NCBI GenBank assembly: GCA_016719855.1
Contig: JADJYH010000012.1
Location: 1-62,704 of the forward strand
Length of the DNA stretch: 62,704 bases
Direction of reading: 5' to 3'
DNA from: Saprospiraceae bacterium
GTDB lineage: Bacteria > Bacteroidota > Bacteroidia > Chitinophagales > Saprospiraceae
In this document: piece after piece, positions 32,872-42,097 of the stretch
Layout: each line of letters starts with the position of its first letter
How positions within the stretch are numbered: position 1 is the first letter of the stretch
Made by a program: the position numbers and the translations under genes
Notes under the pieces: generated by a model
Database searches by the model: none
The model's input: only the letters and a program-made list of their open reading frames with translations
Told to the model about the DNA's origin: nothing

Positions 32872-35575
32872 TCAATTGGATAGGACGGTCATCAAGTGTC
32901 GTAATTGGGCAGCTATCGGCGCTTCATCTCCCGATACAGGGAATCGAGCAACAATCTTTTCATTTTTCATGGAGGGTTCCCGTGAACAGTTCATCAAGGT
33001 CAAGCCAATGGACGCCATCAATATTTTGAATGATAGAAATGACTTCGCTTGAAGTGACTGGCCGCCCAAATTCACGGGCTGAGAAGGAATAGTGCTCACG
33101 CAGTCGTTTTTCGATGTTTTGTGAAACAGTTTCCTGTAGAAAATCAGGATATAATTGAATTTTGGCTGAAAGCTGAAAAAAGACAGGGTCGTAAGAGGCC
33201 ACCTTTAAGGGTACGCCAGGAATACCTGCATTTTGTAAGGATTCCAACAGTTTGTCATATAGATTTCCCTTCACCTCTGCTCCATTGACACCTGCGACAG
33301 TTAGAAATACCTCTTGCCGTTGCCCGTTCCAAGTCCAAGTCGCCAGAGCTTTAGCAATCCCGCTAAAAGCCCTCGCATAATCCCGGTAGTCCATTAGCGA
33401 AACTACCCGCCCCAATGTGAAAATAGTGAGTCTTGCATTTTACGGGCATCAGTGAGTTGTTCCCCATCTTGAGCACCGTTAGGGACAATGGATTGGTTAC
33501 TGCCTTCAGGCCAAGCGGGCGACTCACGAGTTGGGAAAGTTGATTAGCTTTTAATAAACCCTTTATCGCCAATGCCTTTCCGATAGATGGCCCTTACGTT
33601 TTCTTGCCCAGTCGGCAGGCGGGCACCATTCTTACCATCGCCAAACATGACTGTGGTTTTGCCTTTGTCGTCTTGGCGGGTGATGTAGATACGTTCTGTA
33701 GGTCCTCGCCCATAAAATGAGGAGACTTCGTGCCAAAGCAAATTGTTCACCCTGATTTCGAGGGTGGATTGCCCGCCACTCGGCGTGGCGGCGCTGACAA
33801 AGGTGAGAGGCGGCTGTTTAAGGACGAACTTTTGAAAAGTCTGAGTGGCGTTGCCACTGCCGAGTACCTCTCGAACGGTCTCACCATGCGTTGCTTCAGC
33901 AATGTTGGCATTGATAGTGACGGACTTTCGGATGTATGAATATTCTAATTTTGTATTGAATGTAAGCACCGTCCTGCCGCTCACAGTTTTAACGTTTTCT
34001 AACGATTTAATTTCACTGACAAAGACGCCCGCCAGGTCACTTCGTTCGCCTGAAATAACGACTGGTTTTCCTTTTTTCAAATCCTGATATAAACTGGACA
34101 ACTCCACTGTCAGGCCGCTTACAGGAGTTTCAATGGGGATTTCAGCAAGAGAAAGTTCTTCACTTTGAGCATGAACAACATATCTGCGAAGAGTACCCAG
34201 GTTTTTATTGTTTTTGTTCCACCAACCTTTGTCTTTAGTGGTTATTACAGTTGATTTGGCACTTATTCCATAAGCGTTTCTCGGATGAGTGTCTATGGAT
34301 GAAACTTCAAAAACGTCGTCAGGATTAAACGCGCTCGTCTTTTGAATGAAAATAAAACTTCCTTTCAAAATTTGTTCGTAAGCGTTGTCTAGAAAAATTT
34401 TATTGTTCTCTTCATCTTTTGCTAAATCTAATTCTTCCCATTTCGCAGGAGGCTCTGGAACATATGGCCGTCTAGTAGTATAAATAACTTGTTTAGGTGC
34501 ATTGTGTCCAAAAACCGCCGCCCGCTTGCGAAAAACGTGTAGGGTATTTTCTGTGGGCGATTTTGATAATTCCGCCTTAATGCTGTTTCTAACATCATCC
34601 TTCAAATATTTATTCACTTTGATTGAAGAATCTATGTCCGCATTGTTCAAGGTATTTGACAACAGGGAAGTAATCCAGGATTGGTGAATCGCTTTTGGTG
34701 AATACAATAAATTTGCATTCATTACCGCTCTAATATTGAGCGAATAGGAGGGGGGATTACCGGATTCCAGCACCAGCAATGTGATTTTTTCAGCTTCAAT
34801 CAAAACGACTTTAATAATTTTTTTCAAAGTTTTTTCACCACTTTACTTTTTCACAATCAGCAAATATCCCCAACTTTTAGGTCATTGGGCGACACCTTTA
34901 CAGCTATTTCCGTTGCTTAAAATATCAGGAAGAACGACTGCCGTGGCTTCATGGCGTTCCATTCTGCACGGGCTTCGATTCTCTCGATGGTTTCAAAATT
35001 CTGTGGCTCTTCATCTTGGGCTGGAATGCTCTGCACCCGCGTTCCAGGTTCAATAAAAATGGGCAGGTTTTCTTCATTACCCCTCGCTATCCCAGTAACA
35101 GCGGTTTGCGACTGAACAAGAGAAGCTTCTTCAACAGTAAATACGAGGAATGTGGAAGCAGCAACTCCAGGTCTTAGTTCGTAACCGATAAGCCGAGCGA
35201 GTTCTACGATTGAAAGTTGCTCTGTGGCAGTGCTTAAAAAGGACTCATTGGCAGTTCGTTCTTGGTAAAAAGTCAGTACATCTAAGGCCACCGCCCACGC
35301 GCCGAGCAGGGCGATGCTGAAATCGTCGTTGTTACGGTGGTTAGTTGATGCAAAACCTCAGTTGGTAGGGTAGGCGATTTACCAGGAGCAGTAGGTGGTC
35401 TGACGGGCAACTTCGACAACCGCGTCAGCATGCTTTCCTTGAATCGACCATAGTCACCCACCCGGTATGAAATAGCACTCAAACCGGGGCGGTTATGTAC
35501 TTTTACAGGCGTTTCGAAGGATAACCCTTCACAGCAATTGCAGGTATCTAACTTTTCCATAAACTTATTTTCCAC
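32872..35575 (-). CDS. Putative baseplate assembly protein (Afp12/gpJ-type), frameshifted
   Basis: Start 35575 (MENKFMEKLDTCNCCEG) overlaps the previous stop. The N-terminus contains NRPGLSAISYRVGDYGRF, the usual opening of this family. ALDVLTFYQERTANESFLST and LARLIGYELRPGVAAST follow (nt ~35290-35150). A long beta-rich middle with FGDGKNGARLPTGQENV lies near 33600, and a C-terminus with GRVVSLMDYRDYARAFSGIA and RPVTSSEVISIIQNIDGV near 33400-33000, ending at 32872. This is the second of two related baseplate wedge genes, about 900 residues. At least five indels. Forms the baseplate ring that triggers sheath contraction. Confidence 0.82.
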
Positions 35576-38185
35576 CTTTCATGATGAGATTGAATACACC
35601 CTGGTCGGGGAAGTTCCTGTCGTTATTACATTGCGCGATTTCCCGCCTGCCTAACGTCAGCTTCCCTTCGTCAAGTGGCAGAGTGTCTGGTGTCCCTTGG
35701 CGATGGAACTTTGTAATTTCCACGGAAGCTACTCCAGCAACATTCATTGCCGCTGCAATTAAAGGGCTAGAATAAACCGTCTGGCCGAAACTGAAATTGT
35801 CAGGATGAAATACACCTAGTTTACCATTTGGTAATTTCTTGTTGTTGAAAACTTCCAGCAAAGCTTTTTTTACTTCACTAGCAAAAAATATAGGATGGAC
35901 GCATACTGTCATTTCGATTTCCAACGGAACAAAGAGCGGCGAGTCCACTTCCAAATCAAATCCGGCAATCCGGTAACGCTCAAGCCGCCTGCGCAAATCT
36001 TTCTCAAATTCTTCATCCACCTCTAGTCCACCCATCCGGTCAGCTGTGAGAAAGAAGGTACGCCAACTGCCTGTCCAGCGCAGGGTAGTGGCAACTTTTC
36101 TGCACGTCAGAGTGGCTTTTTTGCAAACTCTTCATAATCCGCCGGAGTCACTGCCCGTTCTTGCGTCCTGAACGCCTCTGGTGCAAATTGACGTACTTCC
36201 TCCATGCTTTCTGGGTCGGTTCCACCTTGTGCTGGAATAGGATTGCTGACGCTATCGACTTCGAGCGAAGTAGCAACACTGGGAACGATATGCGCCAAAG
36301 CACCTGTCCCCACATTGCCTTGCGACCCATTGCCGATACGGTAAGTAGCCTTAAAATCCATTCCTTCGTCAGGCCTTTCTCCCTGTAGGTTGTCGCCAAA
36401 ACGAAGGAAAGAAGTGCCTTCGGATTCCGTTTCCACCACGAACTCTTTTTTATTGAAAACACTATTTAATAAATCCCATTGCGGCATCCATTTTTCAACA
36501 TCTGGAAGACTTTCAACAGTACTATCTGGTGGGCTGCCCGGCGCACCTTCCAAGTCTTGTGCACTGGCATCTATAAGTGAAATAGTCGGAAGTGCTTCCC
36601 GAGGCGATTGTTGTATAAGCTCGATGGCAGCAACTGTCTTCGACTTCGATGCAAAGTCTTTTTGGAACTTTTTTTCATTGGCTACAGTGAGAGGACTGCT
36701 TTTCAACTTGGGGCGAAACCGATGGAACGGAAACAGTTGAGGGTGCATCTTGACATAGGCAGCTTTCATCTGCAACGGCATATTTCATTTTCGGTGATGG
36801 AACGACATGAGGCGACAGTGACCTCATATCACCTGAATCTTCGATTGTCATGCCATGATCGACTAGGACAATATTACCCCAAGCTACGCTGACGTTATCA
36901 AATCTTTGAGTGGAAATACACAATGGAAATGGCAAAGCATCAAGCGGGTGCCAATGGATTACTGTTACCCTCCTGAATGGCTGACAATCTGGTGGGCTGG
37001 CAGGCGGACTTGATGGTGGGCTATATAGGTCATCTTCCAAAAAGAGTTTGTCGCAAGTAGTTTTGACATCCACCAGCCGCACAGCGTGCCTGCGCTGGGG
37101 ATTTGCATCTTGCACTTTCCCAGTATCAGGTCCTAATTTTTCCGCCAAAATCAAAACGTCCCCTGCTTTCAAGTTGGAAAATGCCCTAATAAAGTTGCTT
37201 TCGCCGCCCCCTTGGGAAGGCAACATGATTCCTCTCCCCAGGTATAAAAAGACATCACATTATGCGGTGCATAGAGTTCGATGTCGTGCATCAACTCGAA
37301 CACTTTGGGGCGTGCCGCGAGGGCTTTTTTGTGATATTCCGAATAGGCATTGAAAATGGAGGCTGTCAAGCTTTCCACTTTCGTAAATACCTTTGTTGTC
37401 GAGTTGCCGCTACCTCTTTCCAGTTTCACTCCATTGACATTTTTCCCTACCTGAATATGTAACCACGCTCGTGCATTGCAGCCGTCATGCATCCGGTAAT
37501 CCACCAACCTTGTATGCCGCCTGATGGAAGTACGTTTGCGAGCAGTGCCAAGATAGGCTTCGGTAGCGATAGCATCCTGGCGGTAACTAAGGTAATCGGC
37601 TGTATAAGCCAGCAATTCCACCAGTACGATGCCGAGGTCAGCGGGATTGCGCTCCTTCCAGCCGGGAGCGAGTAGGGCCATGCGATCCAACATCAAGCGG
37701 CGGAAAGAGGCATAGTCTTTTGCCAAATAGTTGATGTCGGGTGGGACAGGGTGCGTTTCAGGCGGACAATCACAATCGGGTTGGCAGTCAAATTCGTTGT
37801 TACAAGCGACTTTGAAAGAAAATACTATGGAAGAAAGAACAGCATCAAACCCAGCTGGGGGATTTAAATTCTTTTCATCGGTTACAAGACGCAGTGTGTA
37901 ATCTGAAAAATCCCCCGGTGCTACTACTTTCACTATCAATAAATCATTCGCAGGAGGTGACTGCATAGCACCCACCGTCACGTCATCGATTTTAATGTTC
38001 TTGTTTCTAATACCCCCTTCGATAAATACATTTTCTTTAGCAAGATTTACTTTAAGTTCATTGAGAAAATGTACTTCCAGAGTAGTCTGCGACGCATCAA
38101 TTATTTCAAGAAAATCAATACCGTTCAGCGTCGGATGTTCTCGGACGATGTTTTTCCGGTTTTCGTTGCAGCAAGTAAAAATCAT
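35565..38185 (-). CDS. Putative baseplate assembly protein (Afp11/gpJ-type), frameshifted
   Basis: Begins at 38185 (MIFTCCNENRKNIVREHPTL). The N-terminal part carries GIDFLEIIDASQTTLEVHFL and the conserved INYLAKDYASFRRLMLDRMA, PADLGIVLVELLAYTADYLS and YLGTARKRTSIRRHTRLVDY. The middle has a Ser-Pro-Pro-rich insert (nt ~37010). The C-terminal part carries FLRFGDNLQGERPDEG and EERAVTPADYEEFAKK-like text near 36140, then FGQTVYSSPLIAAAMNVAG near 35750. It ends at 35565, overlapping the next gene by a few bases. About 870 residues; frame breaks near 37200, 36780 and 36100. First of the two large wedge proteins, 8 nt after gp25. Confidence 0.85.
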
Positions 38186-38193
38186 GGATAAAG

Positions 38194-38481
38194 TCAGCTT
38201 GAAAATTGAGCGGTTTGAGTCTCCCCAGTTTTTAAAACAGTGTAAGCAACTGTGACCAAAAGTTTTGCGTCTTCATTTTCTACCTGAACGCTATGGACTT
38301 CGATTCTGTCACTAAGCCACAGATTAAGTGCACCTTGTACCAGAAACTGCGTGGTGGTTGCCAATTCGCTGCTATTGGGTTGAAACACCATTTGCAATAA
38401 ACCACTTCCAAAGTCAGGGCGGTTGACCCGCTCACCTGGACTGGTGAATAATACCTGCTTAATCAGGTTGCGAATGTGCAT
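38194..38481 (-). CDS. GPW/gp25 family baseplate wedge protein
   Basis: Intact 95-residue protein. The family signature is clear: VLFTSPGERVNRPDFGSGLL (T4 gp25/P2 gpW/Afp9 type) and later WLSDRIEVHSVQV. It is the lysozyme-like wedge that nucleates sheath assembly on the baseplate. The order PAAR - gp25 - Afp11 is standard for eCIS. Confidence 0.93.
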   Translation of the reverse strand: MHIRNLIKQVLFTSPGERVNRPDFGSGLLQMVFQPNSSELATTTQFLVQGALNLWLSDRIEVHSVQVENEDAKLLVTVAYTVLKTGETQTAQFSS

Positions 38482-38592
38482 CTCCTCATCTACTTCTCTC
38501 GTCCCCCCCCTCGTTATTGAATTGTAAACTGACAGCGAGATTCATGTGTCGGAAGTTTAGATTTATATCATTTTGAAATTCCCCCAATCACA

Positions 38593-38913
38593 TTAAATAC
38601 CGGTCACCCTAGTTTGGGTAGTTGTTATCATCAAAGGGGTACCATTGGGAACGCATATAGCCTGACTATCCAGTAACAAAACAGGCATTCCATTGGAAAT
38701 AATCCGGGTTGCAGCGGTTACCCAATTGGCCGTCACGCAAGGAGAAGGTGCGCCAGAAATATTGAAAAGGCAACCCGCCACGGTATATGGTGCAGGCTGC
38801 ATTACAATGGGCATACCGCTGACAGTGACCTTTGGATTGGGGGAGGTGGGTTGTGCCTGACCGCCGTGAGCGCAGAGGACGACAGCGCCTTGATGAAGTA
38901 AAAAACCGGGCAT
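38593..38913 (-). CDS. PAAR-like spike-tip protein (Afp10-type)
   Basis: Intact, 106 residues (MPGFLLHQGAVVLCAHGGQA). The repeated short strands with conserved Pro/Gly turns (GGQAQPTSPNPKVTVSG, CVTANWVTAATRIISNGMP, LLDSQAICVPNGTP) and scattered Cys/His fit the sharp PAAR-like cone that caps the gp5 needle. It sits between the gp5 and gp25 genes, exactly where Afp10-type genes lie. A 111-bp gap to gp25 holds nothing recognisable. Confidence 0.82.
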   Translation of the reverse strand: MPGFLLHQGAVVLCAHGGQAQPTSPNPKVTVSGMPIVMQPAPYTVAGCLFNISGAPSPCVTANWVTAATRIISNGMPVLLLDSQAICVPNGTPLMITTTQTRVTGI

Positions 38914-38945
38914 TTTATCGAATTTTATTGAATTGAAAAGACAGT

Positions 38946-39467
38946 TTAAATAACAACTAAAGCACCTTTGTTAATCGTAACGGAAGGTCCTGCCAATGCT
39001 ATTTCTGCTAATCCATTGGTAATAACAATACCCGCTTGAGTAACCATAATGCGAGGGGTAGTAGGGCTGGCAATAGGCCCTGCAGCAATGGTGATGCCGC
39101 CTCCAGGTGCACCAAAAACCGTGATGGAGTTGCGTCCAGTAGTCTGAAAAACCATATTTGGTGTAGGGGCTGGAGAGGCGATGCCCATTTCAGGAAGTTC
39201 GGCCGTAAGCCCCACAAAACAACCTGTCCAGATGGGATAGTCGGGATTGCCCTGCTCAAATTCCATCCAGACACCGGAACCAATTTCAGGCAAAACATAA
39301 ACCCCGCTTCCCTTACCAGCGACAGGAAAGCATGGCATTGCATAAGTTGTAGGAATCAAACCTTGCACATCCGGCACCATTGCCTGAATGCGCCCTCGAT
39401 TTTCTGGGTCAAAATTATTGATAACTGTTCCTCGATATTTGCCGTAATAACGGTGTTCATCATTCAT
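38946..39467 (-). CDS. Spike protein, gp5/gpV OB-fold plus beta-helix
   Basis: Intact, 173 residues. The OB-fold baseplate V signature is GKYRGTVINNFDPENRGRIQ, followed by LPEIGSGVWMEFEQGNPDYP and WTGCFVG. The C-terminal ~60 residues are short repeated strands (ISVFGAP-like, GITIAAGP, IVITNG, VTINKG) that would build the needle. Start ATG overlaps the stop of the gpD gene (4 nt). Confidence 0.92.
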   Translation of the reverse strand: MNDEHRYYGKYRGTVINNFDPENRGRIQAMVPDVQGLIPTTYAMPCFPVAGKGSGVYVLPEIGSGVWMEFEQGNPDYPIWTGCFVGLTAELPEMGIASPAPTPNMVFQTTGRNSITVFGAPGGGITIAAGPIASPTTPRIMVTQAGIVITNGLAEIALAGPSVTINKGALVVI

Positions 39468-40603
39468 GGTACAACTCTTTGCAATGTTGAAATAAGTCCG
39501 TTGCGGGATAGCGCAAAGCTTTGCTTATAACTCCCCCGTTTTATATTATGGGTGACGCTTTTCACGTAATACAAACCATTGAATGCCAAGCCTGCTCCTC
39601 GAACGCCCACTAATTGGCGAGCTTTTAAAATGCGTCCATAGCGTAATACATCCAGTTCACCCTCCCCACTAACAGCCTCTGCCCATTTGGATGCCTTGGC
39701 CAAGCCAATCATAATAGCTTTTGGCATGGAATATTTGGAAAGCCCGCCCTGTATTGGTTCCAGTTTCGTTGGAATGGGGGAAATCAAGCCCAACGGCGGA
39801 TTGAGCGGCGTAATAGGCGGAATAGGTATAGGAATCACTGCTTTGGATATTTCATCATAATAAAAGACCGTAGGAATGGAATTCAGGGAATTGTCAAAGT
39901 TAAAAGACAAGGACTCAACATTATTGTGTGCATCCATGTCCACATTCAAAGCGGGTTGAGGAACACCGACTTTTATTTGTGGGCCCCAATAAGCGAAATT
40001 GGTTCCGGGAGCAGGCCCGGGTTCGATGTAAAAAACATACCCCACTTCTTCAGCCAAATGTTGTATATAAGACAAGTCCGTTCCTCTTTGAGAAGGAATA
40101 CGACTCGTGGGTATGGGTACGTCAATTAATACACTCGGAATAACCAGCGGAATAAGCCCCAGAAAACTATACTTCGCTATCAACAGGGCTACCCTACCTT
40201 CAGCTGGCACTGCGGGAAAAGGAAAGCCGCTGAAATCCTGTCTATCCATGATACTCGACAAATCGACTCCGCTTATGGTCAATAGTGATTTTGCGCCTGC
40301 GGCACTTGGAGGTCGGTGTTCCGTGTTTGTTATTACCCCGTCCATAATGACAGTGGGCGAACCATTCAGAGTTACAATAATAATTGTCCGAAGAAAAGGC
40401 GGGATTTGTTGTCCTCCGATCAATAAGAACAACGTTTGTAAAAGTGAGTTTTTGCCGATTTCAAAGGAAAGTTGAAATCCACTTTTCCCGTCTTCTTGGT
40501 GCGAAACAGATATATCCATTAGTGCTTCCAATACCACTTTCGGTACTGGAACTGGTACAATTGGTCCAATCAGCAATGTCAATTGTATTCCTTTAAGCAT
40601 CAT
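39464..40603 (-). CDS. Central hub protein, gpD/gp27-like (Afp8 N-terminal part)
   Basis: Intact, 379 residues. The start region carries VLEALMDISVSHQEDGKSGF and FQLSFEIGKNSL, then GVITNTEHRPPS, typical of gpD/VgrG hub domains. A gp27-like barrel follows (TDLSYIQHLAEEVGYVFYIE, then YWGPQIKVG) and a terminal RGSYKQSFALSRNGLIST. The hub and the OB spike are separate genes here, while they are fused in Afp8/VgrG. Sits in the standard LysM - hub - spike order. Confidence 0.9.
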   Translation of the reverse strand: MMLKGIQLTLLIGPIVPVPVPKVVLEALMDISVSHQEDGKSGFQLSFEIGKNSLLQTLFLLIGGQQIPPFLRTIIIVTLNGSPTVIMDGVITNTEHRPPSAAGAKSLLTISGVDLSSIMDRQDFSGFPFPAVPAEGRVALLIAKYSFLGLIPLVIPSVLIDVPIPTSRIPSQRGTDLSYIQHLAEEVGYVFYIEPGPAPGTNFAYWGPQIKVGVPQPALNVDMDAHNNVESLSFNFDNSLNSIPTVFYYDEISKAVIPIPIPPITPLNPPLGLISPIPTKLEPIQGGLSKYSMPKAIMIGLAKASKWAEAVSGEGELDVLRYGRILKARQLVGVRGAGLAFNGLYYVKSVTHNIKRGSYKQSFALSRNGLISTLQRVVP

Positions 40604-40626
40604 GATTATTGCTCGGGGGCAACAGC

Positions 40627-40990
40627 CTAAATATTTGGATTCGCTCCGGGAATACCCTCGGGCAAAGTAATGCGAACCTTTTTTCCAATGGTGTCGGTCA
40701 GCTCATCCGGGTGCATGACTACGTTGGCATCGCAGATACGCCAGAACTGCTCCGGGTCTCCGAGATATTGCGTAGCGAGATGGTCGGGGCGCTCTCCTTG
40801 CGAAACGCTATGCTCCTGCAAGAGTTGGTAGTTTTCAGGTGGTGCAATAAAGCGCCGTTTTACGTAGGCCACTGTCTTCCCGTTTTCCAGTTCCATGGTG
40901 GTCGCTTCGATGCCATGATACCTGCTTGTACGAAAAATGGCTGGCACCTAAGCCAGTCTGTTGCATTAAAAGTTCCAGTGGATTGGTCAT
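40627..40990 (-). CDS. LysM-like tail connector protein
   Basis: A start at 40990 (ATGACCAATCC, overlapping the previous stop by four bases) with one frame slip near 40940 leads into the clear part: NGKTVAYVKRRFIAPPENYQ, then the LysM-like VSQGERPDHLATQYLGDPEQ, FWRICDANVVMHPDEL and a terminal VRITLPEGIPG. About 120 residues. In eCIS these small LysM proteins join the tube initiator to the hub. Confidence 0.86.
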
Positions 40991-41631
40991 GTGATGGAAT
41001 TGATGCCAAAATCACGCAACTGCCCGGAGGTGAACATCCCCGCCAGTCGCTCTTTGTTTTGATGATAGTTCATGTACAAATGCCCGCCTTGGTGGCCAAA
41101 GCCCAAATCATTCACACTCAGCACCCGCATGCTCAAACTGACCTTTGCTCGTATGGGGTTCAGATTGACATCGAAGGCTTCTTCCGTAATGCTGAATGCC
41201 GTGATTCGGACAGGCACAATTCTGTTTTTATTCCAAATAAACAAAGAAAGTGCAGACTCCATCGGCACAATTTCCAGCGTACCTGCACTCGCCAGCGCTT
41301 CATTAGAAAACAGTTGGCGACTGTCGATAGAGGATGGTTTCCATTAAACAGGACGGTTGGATGCCCACCTCCACAGCAACTGCATCAGCGGTTTCCAACC
41401 GGTCAGTGGCATCTCTCGCTTCCAGACTATACGTTTCACTGGCGGGCCTGTTAGCCGCATAGCATCGGAACGGTCGCCGCCTTCACCGCCCACATCCTGT
41501 ACCCGTAAACTGCGAGTCAGCGTATCTGGATTGTACTGCAAAGTGATGATGCGCTCCACCACCGAATTCTGCGGATTGAGGAGGACGATGCCGCCTTTGA
41601 GGAGGCGGGGGGAGCGGGGGAAGGAGGACAT
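40987..41631 (-). CDS. CIS tube initiator protein (Afp7-type), frameshifted
   Basis: N-terminal part MSSFPRSPRLLKGGIVLLN with LQYNPDTLTRSLRVQ is the conserved CIS tube N-terminus. After frame changes near 41440 and 41290 the C-terminal part continues with SLFIWNKNRIVPVRITAFSI, FDVNLNPIRAKVSLSMRVL and a helix ending GINSIT at 40987. About 215 residues. It starts 5 nt after the stop of the preceding candidate immunity gene and overlaps the LysM gene. Confidence 0.86.
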
Positions 41632-41636
41632 TTAGT

Positions 41637-42088
41637 CTAAATTGTAATATTTTCAATAAGTGCTTTTATAAGCTTTGCAGGGGACAGTTTCTTGATCAAA
41701 AGAATTTTTTCAAAAGGTATAGCACTCAAAATCTCACTAGTTATATAGTCAACAGTTGCCAAAATCCCTTCATTTAATTCAACTGCCTCTACCGAGCTAA
41801 GAAAGTTTTTTTCGATAGTTACCGAGCTTCCCAGAGGAAACTACTTAACGCAACCTGACAGGACCAAGGCTCTATTACTGTAATAATGTTTTCAGGATGT
41901 AGTTCCTTGGTCTCTAAATAACCCTCCTTCTCTAGGGTTATCAATGATTACTAAATGTCTCCAACTTGGTAGTTACGCACGACCTTGCTGCACAACTTAG
42001 TTTGCAGATCAATTTCGGCAAGGGTCTTTATTAATGTAAGTACATTTGGGCACGTTAGGTTGTGGCAGATGTAATCGAAGGTTCCCAT
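41637..42088 (-). CDS. Candidate immunity-like small protein next to PIN effector, frameshifted
   Basis: Not an uninterrupted open frame. The minus strand from ATG 42088 reads MGTFDYICHNLTCPNV, then EIDLQTKLCSKVVRNYQVGD. After two frame changes it reads VTIEKNFLSSVEAVELNEGI and KILLIKKLSPAKLIKALI to a stop at 41637, about 150 residues. The start is 9 nt after the effector stop. An opening like MGxFDYIxxxxxCP, then LQTK and YxVGD, recalls small zinc-knuckle proteins that often follow polymorphic toxins as immunity or chaperone proteins. It lies between the effector and the tube-initiator gene, where eCIS operons normally have no gene. Function is inferred from position and pattern only. Confidence 0.5.
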
Positions 42089-42097
42089 TTATGTATA

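Noticed and set aside
32429..40596. Plus-strand open frames opposite the baseplate genes
   Set aside because: Shadows of conserved minus-strand baseplate proteins, with no motifs of their own.
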